From assembly GCA_026122225.1 (NCBI GenBank), contig JANEZZ010001901.1, positions 1 through 64,000 on the forward strand: 64,000 bases of DNA. Direction: 5' to 3'. The position numbers and the translations under genes are program-made. The notes beneath the pieces were generated by a model. It made no database searches and was not told where the DNA came from. It saw only the letters and a list, made by a program, of their open reading frames with translations. This DNA comes from Heloderma charlesbogerti. Its lineage: Eukaryota; Chordata; Lepidosauria; Squamata; Helodermatidae. Positions 33,501-48,500 of this stretch are shown here, piece after piece (positions within the stretch are counted from its first letter, which is position 1; each line of letters begins with the position of its first letter).

Positions 33501-36500
33501 GCCCGCTAAGTGACAGGTAAAGTTTTAAAAATTGTGCTAGTGCATTTTTAGATATTTGTAGTGCTACTGGCTTCTATCTTGGTTACTACTTTAGTTTTAT
33601 TCTGTTTTAAACTTATAGTTTTATATTATGTTTTAATATATTATTGTATTTTATGGTTTTAAGCTTTATCTTGCAAACCGCACAGAGAGCTTTGGCTAAT
33701 GGGCTGTATAAAAATCAGTCAACGAAACAAACAAATATAACCTTGATACTTCATCGAGCAGCTGAAAGAAAATGGCTGCCCCATTAGCAGGCAGTGAATT
33801 ACAGGGCCGTTTCAGCAATTTTGGTGGGTTGGTGGGTGGGTGGGATTCATCCCAAACTTTGGGACAGTTTTCTTTTTCTTTAAAAACACACACACTTTTT
33901 GTGCTGCAGTGATGACAGTGGACTTCCTCTTGGTGGGACCATTATCCCATCCAAAACACCCTGGGAACGATACTACATTGTGAAATAGCATCATTCTGAT
34001 GTATCGTCATTCTGAGGGGGTTTCTGAGGAAAAAATGGTGGCCATCACCAAGTGATTGCCAAGGGGCTCTCTGCTGTCACCTGTGGTGTCAGCAAAATAA
34101 TGTTTTAAGAAAAAAAGAAACCACCAGAATGGCTATATAGCCCCCCAAACTTGGGGATGAATGACTTCCCAAGCCTCTTTTGCCCTACTCCCCTGAATTA
34201 CACACGGAAAGTTCTCATGTGAGAACATTTGGGTTGGCACTAATAAATACTCTCCAGTGCTTGCTCCACTCCTGGTCCCCACAAGGTTGCCCTGTCCAAA
34301 AGACAGTTGTTTTCCAGATGGAGTGTGCTCAGGCAACTTTTTTGTCTCCCCACCACCTGCAGCTGTTCCATATATGCCAGAACAGACACGGCGATTTATT
34401 TATTTAGCCATTTCTATTCCACCTAATAGCCGAAGCTCTCTGGGCGGCGGTTCACAACAACTCACAAGATAATATCCAACATAAAAATCTAAATATACAA
34501 AATGTAAAAAGAATTGAAACAGCTAAAAAAAATTAAAACTAAATACTAGACCTGTTCAAACAGCTGACATAAATGCCCATCATACGGCTGGGAGTAGAGG
34601 ACAGTCTTAACCTGGTGCCAAAAAGATGACAATGCTGGTGCCAGGCGGGCCTCAGTGGGGAGTTTATTCCATAATTAGGGATGTCTATTGCAGGGAAATT
34701 CAGCCCCCTTGGGGCTTGACAAATTTCCCCAAAGCCACAGGCTACCAGCTGGATCTCACAGATTTCCACCACTGTGCTCAACTCTCCTGGTCTCCTTGCC
34801 TGTGCCCAGCAGGGAGAACAGGAGAGTTGTGCATGATAGTGTGGCAGCAGGAAGGGAGGGCAGCCATGATGCTCCCTTCCTGCCACCGCCACCATGCAGC
34901 AGGGAGAACAGGAGAGTTGCAAATGGTGGCAGCAGTGGCAGGAAAGGAGGGGAGCGCCATGGCTCCCCTCCCTTTCTGCTGTTGCCACTGTTGTGCTCAA
35001 CTCTCTCATTCTCCTTGCCAGCATCTAGCAGGAAGAACATGAAGACTGTGCACAACAGTAGTGGCAGGAGGGAGGGGAGAATCATACAGAGAGGGCTGGC
35101 TCCAGATTTATGGGGCCTTGAGGAACGTGTCCTCTGGTGGACCCCCTCCTTCATCAGTGGGTGCTGGATGTCTTACATCGCCTTGGCAGCAAACAACCCT
35201 CAGCAGCGGCAGTAGCGGTGCTCTGGGCAATGCTGGATGGCTGGGTGTAGCCATCGTTTCAATTTCCCACAATGCCCCAGAGTGATGCTCTATCAGGGGC
35301 ATTGTGGGTAATTAAAATGGTAGCTAGGCACAGCTCCTCTGTGCTGTCTGGGGGAAAATTAAGCAGGGAGGTCCAGGGCAGGGATCTGGCAGTTACTGAA
35401 GGGTATCATAAGTCCTGGTACAGAATGCAGCATCCCAGAATGCAGCATTTCAACTTCCTTCCTTTTTTCTTTTAAAAAAAATAATCACGTTTCTGGTCCT
35501 TATGAAGTTATATCTTAAAAGGCATGGGCAGTGCCTGATGAAAGAAGCCAGAGGAGAGACTGAGTAGTTTTTCCACTGGTGAGGGGGTAGGGGCTTTGAT
35601 ACCCTGCCCAGCTCCTTGCCCTTTTCCAAGGAAAAAACTACACAAAAGATGGATCATTCCTGAGAATGCTTCCTGTTCTTCCTGTTCTGCCACAAAATAC
35701 CCAGTTAGGAGAGTGTGGGCAGCTATTATCTGGGTGTGTCTTAAAAGCCGAAGTGTGCTGCTAGAAGCACAGAGAGTACAAAACCTGGTGGTGACATTGC
35801 TCCTCTTTATATGAGAAATGTGCACATTGTGACCCATGTGAACTGATCTTTGGCTTAGCTTTGGAAGCGCAAGATTGCGTGCGGAAGCTTTGGACATTAA
35901 ACCAGAAGGCGCAACCAGCCAACTGGTGCAGCTCCTCAAAGGTTCCCATTATGTTCTATGGGGCACAGTAAAGGAGCTGCAGTTTTTACGGCTGCTGGAG
36001 AGGGGCTGAGAGGGGTAAAAACTGCTCTCAACTGTGGTCATCAAGGGCAGATTGAAAACCTACTGCAAACTGAGTCTGACTGCACCCCTCTGCTCCGTCC
36101 TACCTACGTAAGAGGCCGCCACTGACTCCAGGGGGGGAAATGTCAAGAGAGTTGTAAAACCCACCTCTGCCACTGGATTAGCCCAGCGTCTCCTAAGTAG
36201 AACATCACTGTGGGTGGGCATGGGGTGCTTCAGTGATAGAGGATATGCATTGCATGCAGAATATCCCATTTAATTCCTGGCATCTCCAGACAGGACTAGG
36301 AAAATATCCTGCCCGCTGCCAGTTAGTGTTGGCAATACTGGGCTAGAGGGACCCATGGTTTGACTCAGTATAAGGCAGCTTCTGATGTTCCCAAAGTTCT
36401 TGTGTGCCCAGAGAGTCCCTGTGCATGCACACACAAAGACACAAACAGCACACAGCCCCTGAAATATATACCCCCCTGTGCTCTGTCATAATAATGGGCA

Positions 36501-39500
36501 TTTTGCCTGCGGTGGGAGGCGTAACAACACCTTTCTTATGCACACCTGTGTGTTACAAAAGCCCAAAGACTAACTGGGATTTGCAGTTGGAACCAAAAAA
36601 TTCCACGTGTGTGGAAGGAGCTGATGGGAGAGATTTCAAGTGCAGAAGTGGTAGCAGGGGAAAGACTTGAGCTCCCTTCTGTGGCTTTTCCACTCCGAAT
36701 TGCCCCTTTTTGATGCCACCTATTAAAAGCAGCAGCTGGGCTTTGGGGGTATGTGTATTCTTGTAATGTGTATTTCTACCACCCTGATAATGACGATTAG
36801 ATGCATGCTTCAACCTCTGTCTGGCAGACTGACCATGCCTTGCATTTCCTTCCTCCAGGATTGGTAGTCGATGGTCTATCTTGCTTACCCTCCTCATCAT
36901 GGGCTCCTTTGGCGTTGGGGCGGGCTTTGCACCAAATTTCTACGTCTACATCGCCTTGAGGTTCCTCGTGGGAGCTGCTTTTGCTGGGATCAGTATAAGC
37001 ATGGCAGCTTTAAGTAAGACACTTCGGTTTAGGCCTTGCCATCCAAAGACAGCTCTGTCTATCCCAGTGTCATGTTCCTTCTCCCTCTCCCTCTGCAATC
37101 AACACACTCCAGGAAACAAGGCTACTCGCTTAGTTACGAATGCAGATTCTAGGAAATTCTCAGACTGTAATGAACCAGCTAATCCACACATCTACGAATA
37201 TCAATAGAGGAGACGAAGTGGAAGTTAGAGAAGTTGCCAGCAGTCTGGGCAAGAACTTCTTGGCCAGACTTGCTTTGCAGGGATGCCCCTCCCTTAGGGT
37301 GGCTCCCTCCTACATTGGCTTCCATGAGTGGCCAACCTGGCAGAGCGTCTGAGCCCTGCCCCTGAATTTACCTACTTTGCTCTGTGATGGGCCCTAGCAT
37401 CCCTCAAGTCATGCCCCTCGCTTTCCTCCTCCTCCTCCTCCTCCTCCGAAAACTGGGTTCTCATGGTGGAGGAAAGGGGGGCCATCTGTGTGTCAAGGTC
37501 TTGGGAAGAAAGTCTCGCCATATCTGGGCTCACTAGGGAGGGTGCCTCTCCCTGTTCTGTCTGTTCCCATTCTGACTCTGAATCTGAGCTGCCAGACACC
37601 TAACATGCTCAGATTCATTCCTGACACCCAGGGATGTCAAACCTCAGGCTTGCAGGCCAAATCCAGCCTACCTTTGGCCCCCATCTGTCCTTTGGGAGTT
37701 CCCCAGGAGGTCATGGCCCCCTCCCCTTTCCCCCAAATACCAATTGTTTCCCAGCTTTTGCACACATTTGTCCATGTTCTGAAAGGCTGAAATGTCTCTC
37801 CTAAGGCGTAATTACAGGTCGTAAGAGCTTTATGCTGCAATATGCTAGTATTTTTGGTTTTTTGGCCTCTCCCCTTTTGCCCCTGGCCATGCCCCTTTTG
37901 TCTCTGGACCTGCCCACTTCAGAGTTTTATCCAATCTGATTGTCCACTTTTTAAAAAACTTTGCCCCTCCCCAGTTTATATCTCCTCTCAACCTACTGCT
38001 GTTTAAACATGAATGTCAATGTACACTGTAACCTTGCCATGCAGAAGTGGTGAGGAGGCTCACTTGTGTGGGGCGTTTTAGCTGCCAATTTAGGAAAGTG
38101 TGGAAGCAGATGTTGCTGGTTTCTGGCCCTGAGACACAGAGCGTGGAGCATGGGAGCTAAAGGGTAGAGCCTGCTGAGCTGAGTCAAGGGTAACTGGGAG
38201 GGTGGCAACAAGGGAGCGGGCCTTCTTGGTGGTGGCCCCCCAGTTATGGAATAATCTCCCTGACAAGGCCCGCCTGGTGCCAACATTGTTATCTTTTCGG
38301 CACCAGATTAAAACTGCCCTCTCAGGCATTTGGCAGCATGTAATGAGTCTCTTTGTCTCTGGTTGATGGTTTTAAATGGTTTTAGATATATGTTGTTGTT
38401 GTGTGTGCTATTTGTTCTGTGTCATTATGTGAATGGTTTTCTATTTTATATAATGTATTTTAATGGTTTTTTAATTTTTGTGCACTGCCCAGAGACCTTC
38501 GGCTCTGGGGCGGTATAGAAATATAATAAATGAATGAAATGAATTATCTCAGCTCAGGTAGAACCTGCTGGATATTTAAATGAGTCACAGGTTGGGGTCT
38601 TACCCAATCTAAATAACAGCAGCTTTTGCAACTGTCCCCCCACCCCCCGAATTAGTGGTGCAACCAGCGATGACTTGACACTTTCATTGTTATCCAGAAG
38701 CTATCTGTAGCCCTGACACTTACGCCCCTTTTATCCTGTTCATGTCCTTGATATAAATAATAGCTCATAAAGTGTGGGTTCCCCTTGTTGGCTAGGGAAG
38801 GAACAATCTGTGAGCACACGGCATTCCATAGGCTACAGCAGAATTATGCTGCACAGGCTGTATATTGATCATTGTGCTCCAAGATGGGATGGAAAACCCA
38901 GAATTTATCTGCATGTGTGAAAAGCCCCTCTCTCTGCTAAGCGATGCAGCCCTTTCAGTGGTGGGGATGATAGATATCCAGCAGAAATTGGGGTGAATGG
39001 GTAGCAGAGAACACCTTTGCCAAGGTTTTGTAATGTTTATATTTATTTAAACAAAGCTAGTAATTGGATAAGGGGCCGCGGGATGAATCAGTAATAACCA
39101 GGTGGTTAATGGATTAAAAATGTATTTGACTGATATCCGCAGGACCTTTGCATTTTCACAAATTGACTGTAACCTGAATCCATTTAGGTTCCGAGTGGGT
39201 TGGGGCCTCTTATCGCCCACTTGCGTTGATCATCACCCACTGTTGCAATGCCCTAGGACAGATGGCCTTGGCGGGCCTGGCATACTCCATTCGCAGCTGG
39301 CGTCTCTTTCAGATCGCTGGCTCTGCTCCTGTCTTCGCTCTCTTTTTTTACATATGGTGAGTGTGCAATGAGGCCCTGAAATGAGTAGGATGTCTGGTTG
39401 GACTGTACACAAAACAATACGAGGAAATTAAGTAGGACAGCAATGTGAGCTTGCTCCCACCCTGCGTTTTAAGATCTACTGCATTTTTAAGTAGGGATAG

Positions 39501-42500
39501 GGGAGAAATTCATTTGGTTCACATTTTAATACAAACTTACCCAATTTTGCACTTTCAAACCAATACAAGAACTGAAACTCAATTGTCCTTCGGGTTTCGC
39601 ACTGCTTTAAATTTTGCAATGGAACTCTCCATTCCAAAACTGCATACAAAAAGAGTATATTAGAGAAAAAGTGCACGCAAAAATGCTTATAATGGTGACA
39701 GTGTTTAACAGGCCAGTATATTTGGACAATTGCTTGCAAAACATTTTTTTTGTACATTAGGCAAAAATGCATACAAAAATGCATGCAAATTTTCAGGCAA
39801 ACATTAAAAAAACCCAACATTTGGGACGAACTGAATTTAAGACTGGAAAAATGAGAAGCTGAGAGACACTGAAATTGACAGATTCATCTATTCCTAGTTT
39901 TCAGACCTGCCAGGGATCCTCTTGACTGGATGTGAGGCTGGCATCCATCAGAAACAGGGCTTTTTCTGTTTTTGCCCCTGGGATTGTACCCTTCTCCAGA
40001 ATGTGTACTCCGGTACTGGAGACTACCAAAAATATTTTTGTTTTGCCAGGCCTTTGAGAATGAGGCCTTTGCTTATTGAGATGCTTGCTGGGCTGTTTCT
40101 TTGTTTTTCTTTTTAATTTTGTTTTTAACTGGGCGTATTAAAATATGCTGTAAAATCACTTTGAAAGTTGGTTATTGTAAAACAGATAACATAAGAATAT
40201 AACAAGGGCCCTGCTGGATCAGACCAAGGGTCCATCTAGTCCAGCATTTTGTTCAGAGTGGCCAACCAGCTGTCTGTGGGAAACCTACAACTAGGACATG
40301 AGTGCAACAGCCCATGTTCCCCAACAACTGGTGTACATAGGCTCACTGCCTCTGATACTGGAGGTAGCATGTAGCCATGAGGACTAGTAGCCATGGACAG
40401 CCTTAACTTCCATGAATTTGTCCAATTCCCTTTTAAAACCAACTAAATTGATGGCCATCATTGCATCTTGTGGTAGCGAATACCATAGTTTAACTATGCG
40501 CTGTGTGAAGAAGTACCAAAAACAAATGCCATGTGATGAGGACATGTAATGGTATATGTCTGGATTCACACGTGTGCAGGTGTGAAATTAGCATGATATT
40601 GCATGTGTTCTGTGCCATCACAGAATTTGGTACAGGGTGAAGAATTCAATAGTTTATTTATTATTTATTTTATTTTATGGATTTATACCCCACTGTTCAA
40701 TACAATTCCTCTAGTGGCTTACAAAATCTTAGTTTCCTCCCACTTTTACTTAGCAAGTTTGTAGCTGTTGTGGCTTTGAGAACAGGCTTAAAGAAGTGTT
40801 TGGACAATGCATTGGGAAATCTCAGAAGCCAGATTTGCGAGGTGTTGTATTGAAGAAGGTATCTACTGGACTTCAGTGCCTGGCATGCAGTGTTCCCTGG
40901 TGCTCCCTATGATTAGCAGGAATAACTGAACAAATTTTTCAACACAAGCAAGTTTTTTTTTAATCTGCAAAATGTATACAGACCACAGAACTCCAGTTTA
41001 TTGCGGGGGGGCAGAAATGTGATGTTTTAAAAGCTAAGAACGCACAACCCTGGATAAGTGTGACAAGCATGGTTGTAGTACATGGTGGTGACTCTAAATG
41101 CTGGTATGCAAATTAAAAGAAGTATTAAGTAAACAGTCATCTGCATATATGCTGGAAGAATCTTATCGTGTCTTCTTCCTTGAACGGCAGAACCGGATTT
41201 TGGAATCTGATCTCCTTTGTTCATAACTGTGCCTTTGTTCTTATCAGTTTTGCATTTGCTGACATTCCCTTTGCAATACTGTTGGTCGTGAAGGGTTGCA
41301 AGAGCTTATCGGCTTTACTGGGTCAGAGCACAGCATGCTGTTACCCATCTCCACCCCGTTCCAGGCTAATTAGCATTCTGTGCTTCATGAACTCTTGTAC
41401 TTTCCAGGGTCCTTCCCAGTTCTGCCCGATGGCTTGCCACGAAAGGGAAGATCAAGGAAGCCAAAAAGGTGCTTCGAAAGGCTGCCGCCATCAACAAACG
41501 AACCGTCCCGGAAGAACTACTCGATCAGGTGTCAAAAGCCTGGGATAGCTATTGCTCATTTTCAGAAAAGGTTGGGATGTTGACAGTGGTGTAGTGGAGG
41601 TAGGGCTTGCAGGGATGCAGGTCTGGCACGTTTTTATTAGCAGGTACGCTGACGCCATCTGCCATCCCCACTTAGACTTCCCTGTTCTCTCTGAACTTAG
41701 CTGCAGTCCTCACAGTAGCTGGGAGAAATTAATTTTCTCAGCAACAATAAATGTTCCCTGTTGTAATACACAATATTTTTGGGTGTCTTCATCTTCAACG
41801 GGCAATCAAGACCCCTTTGCTTAACAAAGGACTTGCTCCTGGAGGAGATGAACCCTGCTAGCACAGCTGCCTGTATTTGTGGACTCTCCTTGGGGGTGTT
41901 GCTATAGGGGCTGCCGTTATGAGTGCCTGAACTTCAAAATCTATCCCTGACCAGTGGATGTTGATGAACAATCAGAACAACACAAATAAATCAGGGTGCA
42001 ATGGAAATGGAAAATGAGATGGGAGATCTTAACTTCCCATGTTTTACCTGAACAACAGCCCTTTGAGGTAGATTCTGTTGAGAAGAGTGTGTGTGCTTGC
42101 ATGTGTGTGTGACTGGCCCAAGTTCACCCAGTGAACTCCTCAGTCTTAGTCTGCCTTGCTAACCAGTACACCAGGGGTAGGCCACGTGGGTGGGTTGGGG
42201 GCTGCACTGCCCCACCCCAAGCCTCCTCCCTCTCCCCTGCTGCTGAAAGTGTTCATATGGCCAGATTCCCAGTGATCCTGTTGGGGAAACAAAGCAGGTG
42301 GATTGCTCAGCAGAATTGTGCTCCCCCCACTGCTTGGCGGGCTGAGGAGAGTGTGATTCTGCAGAGAAATGGCATGTGGAAATGGCATGGCACCGGCAGC
42401 CATGTGGCCTGTATATTCCCCACCCATACAGCACACCATGCAGGATCTCAGTTATAACATACTCCATCAGACAGTCGCTATGTATTGATGTGGGTGGCAT

Positions 42501-45500
42501 GGTGCCCAGCTTTGCTTGCCAATGTTCCAGTATGTATTGAGAGCTGTTGGCTCACCATTCAATCCAGTTGGGGAGGTTTTCCAGGCAGTGTTTCTTTTAA
42601 AATTGTGTTGGGTTTTAATGATAAGTCACCTTGGGGGTGCTGTTTGGGCTGAAAGGTGACTTACAAATGTGTACATGAATAAATGAAATAGTAATAAGGC
42701 TATCAATGGGTAAGAGTCCTGATGGCTCTGTATTACCTCCAGTATCAGTGGCAGTGTGCCTCTGGATACCAGTTGCTGGGGAATGCAACCAGGAGGGTGC
42801 TATAAGGGTGGGAACGCAGGAGAGGGCCTTCTCGATGGCTGCCCCAAGGCTCTGTAACTCCCTTCCCAGGGAGGCGAGAGTGGCATTCTCCTGGGTATGG
42901 TTCTGCAGGCAGGCAAAACCCTTTTTGTTCCAGCAGGCCTTTGGGATAGATAGTCTGGACCTGTCAGAATATGATGGATTGGCACTATTGTTTATATTGC
43001 TGTTGTCTTTTTAAATTCTGACATTTTATACAATTTTAATATTATTGATGATTTAATTATATCTTTAACTTTAGTACATTTCCATTTATATGTTTTAACT
43101 GTACACGTTTTTAATGTTGTAAAGCCGCTTTGAGTCCCAGTACTGGGAAAAAGGCAGGATGATGGTGGTGGTGGTGGTAGTGGTGGTGCCCAGGCCCTGC
43201 TGGTCATCTTCCCTGGGCCATCTGGTTGGCCAATGTACAAACAGATTATTGGACTAGGTAGGCCTTTGGTCTGGTCCAGCAGGATTCTTCTTGTGTTCTT
43301 ATGTTAACAATAACAAAACTTACTGTAGGGACAAATGGTCTTCCCCCAATCAAGCATTTAAGTTCCATCTAACAAGAGCTGATTTTGCAGAAGCCTAAAT
43401 AAAAATGAACAGGGCAGCACGCTGTCCTCAGAGGAGATGATATTAAAAACAAATCTAGGAGAAACAAAGATTAATCTGATCTCCAGAGTAACTCTCTGTC
43501 TCCCCCCTTTTTCTTTTATTAGTAGAAAGATTTATAATACTAAAAGAGGATGTGTGTTCATCTATCCATCCATTTGTCCATCCATCTGTCCTCCAAGAGT
43601 GTGAAACCTAGACTCCTGAAACTTGGCATGCATACAAAGGGGACCCCAGCGGTGTGCACCTTGGGTTATTTTGTTTTTTAAACACATTAATTAATTTTAA
43701 TTACCTTAAATCTGTCCATGTGGTTGAAGTCTGCTGTACCTCTTCAGCCACTGGGGGCAGATGTCTCTAACCAATACATAGCTTTGCAGTCCATATAGTT
43801 TGAAGCCACGGTAGATTAGTAAGATGAGGACCAGAGTTATAGTCCTGCCCGAACCCCTGCTGTGGGGAAGCCCCCCTTCAGAAGAATTGAGTGGGGAGAC
43901 CTCTTCCTCAGGGGGCTATAGTGGTGCACCATGGCAAGGGCTGTGCCTAGGGGTGCCAGCAGGAAGGTTTCACTTAGATGGAGCAGACACATGTCGAACT
44001 CTGACAGTGGCATTGATTTGAGTGCAGCCTTCACTGTATCAACGTAAGGGCTATTCCCTCCCGTGCCAAGTCAGGTCCTCTCACTAGTAAAACATAAATT
44101 GATCCCTAGGCAGGTTCCTTGGATTCAGGGCCAGAGCCCAGAGCAGGTCCGGGTTGGAGGCAAGGATTAGGTTTTGGTGGATCTGGGATGAGAGTCTGGC
44201 TCAAAAGCTGTCTGTTTTCAGCTGTTTTCAACTCAATGCAAAATGGAAAACAAGCAGCAGAGGGGTGGCACTGGGAAATGATCTCGCCCCTTGATTTACT
44301 CGAAAGGGCCAGGAGTAACAAAGAGCTGGACCAGAGAAACAATGGTTTGTTGCTTTCTGGACCATTTTTCCCTAATAAAACGAGAAGATGTGCTAGGGCC
44401 GTGTCGCAACTGTGATGATGTGAGATCCATGTTGCAGACCTCATAGAATCTGGCTGATGTTTTGTCTCTCACTGGTTTCGAACATTTTATAGCTGGCTCC
44501 AGAAGAGAAGGCAAAATCTGGAAATATACTGGATCTTTTCAGGAAGCGACACCTAAGGCTTATGACTTTTATCATGGCCTGGGTCTGGTAAGTCTCCCAA
44601 ATTACATTGCTTCAGTAATAGGCATTTTGTAAAAATAAAAATAAAACATGCACATGTTTTTGGTTTGATATGTTCTCAATTTGTGAGCTGAATAAATTCT
44701 GTGAACTGAGCAAATTTGCATAGCTTCTCTAAACTTGCAAAATTTATTTTATTTTATTTTTTTTACTGTTTTGTATACTGTATTTGGTTTTATTTATTTG
44801 TTACATTTATGTTCTGCCTTTTCTCCAAGGAGCCCAAGGTGGTGTACAGAATCCTCCTCCTCTCCATTTTATCCTCACAACAACCTTTTAAGGCAGGTTA
44901 GGCGGAGAGTCAGTGACTGGCCCAAAGTCACTCAGTGAGCTTCATGGCTGAGTGGGGACTAGAGCCAGGGTTCCCCTGTCCTAGTCCAGTGCTCTAACCA
45001 CTACACCACACTGGCTCTTGATATGGTGAAGAGCAATGAGCTGTCTTCACAGTAATGAGGGCTAGGAACTTGCTGTTTCATTTAAAATGAAAACTTCTCA
45101 GGAAGCTGAATGCTGCACCAAACACCATGTTCAGCCCTCCTGCAGGACTGCAGCATACACAGTTCTCAATGCCTTGAGATTTAGTGATGGGTTTGGGTGG
45201 GGTGGGAATTAAAAAGGATAAAAATTAAAGGCAGGAGAAATGGTATCTTCTTGTTCCGCTCTCAGGTTTGCTGACAGTTTTGTTTACTATGGAGTGAGTC
45301 TTCACGTTGGGGATTTTGGCTTGGACATCTACATGACCCAACTCGTCTTTGGAGCAGTGGAAATACCATCTCGCTTCTCCTGCATCTTCCTACTACAGTG
45401 GCTGGGGAGGAAGAAATGCCAGGCGGCTTGGCTTCTCCTGGGTGGAGTTGTTTGTTTGCTCATCCCTGTTATTCCAGAAGGTACAAAACCATTTGTGGAA

Positions 45501-48500
45501 TAAAGTATACAAGGCAAGCTTGGTAAATAAAGGTGTTAAGCAGAGCGCGAGGAAGGGCCTTCTTGGTGGTTGCCCCCAGACTCTGAAACTCTCTGTCCAG
45601 GGAGGCCAGATTAGTTCCATTTTAATTGTCCTTCCACCAGCAGGCAAAGACATCTTTATTCAAACAGGCTATTGGCTGCTAAGCTGTTTTGTTTGCTGAA
45701 CTAGCTTTTAACTGGTGGGTGCTGTTTATTTCTAATTTCTTTTTATTTTACTATTTATTATTTTTCTGTCTAATCTTGCATAGGATTGTGCCCTAAAGAA
45801 ACATGGTATGTTCCAAAGGCCACTGGTATCCAGAGTAGCTTCACGAGGGCCCGTGTGTGCTTGGGAATCCCTCGGTGAATGCTCAGAGAGTTCCCCTTTT
45901 GGTATCTTGTTCAGCCCCAGGCAGCATGACCAATGTAGGTCAGCAATAGCCAGAGGGCCACAGGTTCACCACCCCTGCCCATAGGACCACAGAGTACATT
46001 TCAGAAGCAGGCGAGACAATTTTGCCAATACGGTGTGGTCTTTCCATAACTTCTTATCTTGGCTGTTTGTGGACTTTCTAACCCTGTGGCCTGTCTTTCC
46101 CTAGGTTTCCCTGTGATTGTCACGGTGCTGGCGGTTATTGGGAAGTCCGCTCTGGCTGCCTCCTTTTCAACCACCTATGTGTTTTCTGCAGAAGTATTCC
46201 CCACAGTTGTCAGGTGAGGATTTCTTTGCAGTTTAAATGTCCACAGGGTTAGGACTGGAGTTTATGTTTTTTTGGCTGCTCACGGGCAGTTCTATCCAGA
46301 GGCATAATGCCGAGAGTTTCAACCAGGATGTGACATACATTTAAGGGGGAAATATGAGAAATATGAGGGATGGATCAGTCTAAGGGCACTTTTGGATGGA
46401 GACTGCCAATGCTAGCAGTTAGAAGCCACTGTGCAGCTGCTCCTGTTTTGCCCCATAATGGATTTTCCACATTAAAGAAAAAGATGGAAGGAAAGGTAAG
46501 AAAACATGGATGGAGCACAAGGAGAAGATGTCATCATCAAGACCCCCCACTCCAGTAAACTCTGTGAACGAGGCAGGACGATGGTGGCATAAAAGCCTTG
46601 TCTGGAAGCACCTTAATTCCACTTTGTATCGTTTTTGCATATCTTCATAATGAAGTCCATTCTATAGTAAATATATATATATATGCGCGCACAAAAAATC
46701 TTGTTCAAATAGGTATTTATGCTCTTATGAGCTGGTCTGTGTTCTGCCTTTCAAGAACGTTTCCCATAGAATTATAGAATAGTAGGGTTGGAAGGGGCCT
46801 ACAAGGCCATCGAGTCCAACCCCCTGCTCAATGCAGGAATCCAAGTCAGAGCATCCCTGACAGATGGCTGTCCAGCCTCGTCTTGAACGCCTCCAGTGTG
46901 GGGGAGCCCACCACCTCCCTAGGTAATTGGTTCCGTTGTCGTATTGCTCTAACAGTCAGGATGTTTTTCCTGATGTTCAGCCGGAATACCTGTCTTTCTT
47001 TACAGGTAATAGCCACGTTACCATGTTACCAATTAATAAATAAATCATGTCTTGTCCCTTCCAGGACAAGACATGATTTATTTATCATGTCCCTTCCTTG
47101 CCTGCATGATGTTTTCAGGAGCAACTGGGCTTCCTAGCTTCTTGGAACAGGTAATAAAGGAAGAAGGAGAAAGATGCTAAGAGGCAGCGCACAGACCACC
47201 ACATCAGTGTATAAGTGAATCCCTGCCATGATTTGCATGGAGGTGAAATCCAAAGTACTTAATGCTCCGGATCCATGCTTTATTCCAAGAAGTGTGGATG
47301 AGATCAACTCCTCTGAGAACGTGAAGTGATTGAATCTTCAAGCAACCCTAGGAAATGTAGGAGTGATTCCCTCGTTACGTGATTTTTTAAAGTCAAAATT
47401 TGCATTAGCGTATATAATGAAATATGACAGAGCTACAAGTAAATTATGCCATGCTAGGAAACCTAGGAAGCTGTCTCATACCAAATGGAGATGGCTCTCC
47501 AGAGTCTCAGAAACATCCTTCCCATCACCTGCTACTTCATCTTTTTTGAACTGGAGATACACGCAGAAGATTCCAGTGATTAAACCTGGGGATATTCTGC
47601 ATGCAAAGCATGTGCTCTGTTTCAGAGCCACGGTTCCTCCCCTTATTGTGTTACAAATAAGCTTAAGGCATTGACAATACTTCTTGCTAGGGATGTGCAA
47701 ATCAGCAAATCTCGAGCTTGCTGAGGTTTTCCGAATTCCATCTTGAAGTTCACTCTGACCCATGTCCGTATCAGATTGCAAGCTTTGGTTTTTTTCCCCC
47801 TTTCCACATTAAAATCTGTGCATATTTTCGTGCATATTTTTTCCAAATATATGCATCAATTGTGCACATCTTTGAAATGTATGCATTCTTTTTGCCATTG
47901 ATTAAAGCATATTTGTGTGTGTTTTTCAAAAGTATGCATTTTTCATGTGCATTTTTCAAATGTATGCATACTGTTGAACAAATGTTTTTGGTCTGCGAAT
48001 CACAGTGCAAGCTCTGAAATGACCAGACTTCAGCTGCAGATTGTGTCGAAGTCTGTGTTCGATCTGGAATGTGCAAACTGGGTAAATCCTGATCAAAAAT
48101 GAACTGAAGCGAATTTCTCAGACATCCCTACTTCTTGCCCAGCTTTCTTGTTGGATCTGACTATGATGCCATTGTGAAAGAAAATAAGGGATTGCATTGG
48201 TCCAAGAGGGAATCGTCATTCATTCATTTGCACAAGCACCTGAAATGCACCAATTTGTTCCTAAACGTATCCTGACATAACTTCCATGGCTGTTCAGGTA
48301 GCAACTTGCTTTTCTGTTATTGCAGATAGCAGCTTATTTTTCCACTGTTTTGACAGCAAATCTCTGTGTGCAGTCAGTAAAAAAAACCCCTCCCGCTGCA
48401 ACATTGCACTTCGGATGTCCCAGAAGAGGTATTAATGTTCTTCAAAGCAACTCATAACCAATACTAACCGTAATTATCTGAAGCAAATGTAATTCAGCAA

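Noticed and set aside
34626..35215. Overlapping frames on both strands in intron 2
   Set aside because: They lie on a compound inverted repeat with biased composition and have no exon signals.
37372..37599. Acidic reverse frame with a Glu run
   Set aside because: The Glu run is the (CCT)n microsatellite and no conserved context is seen.
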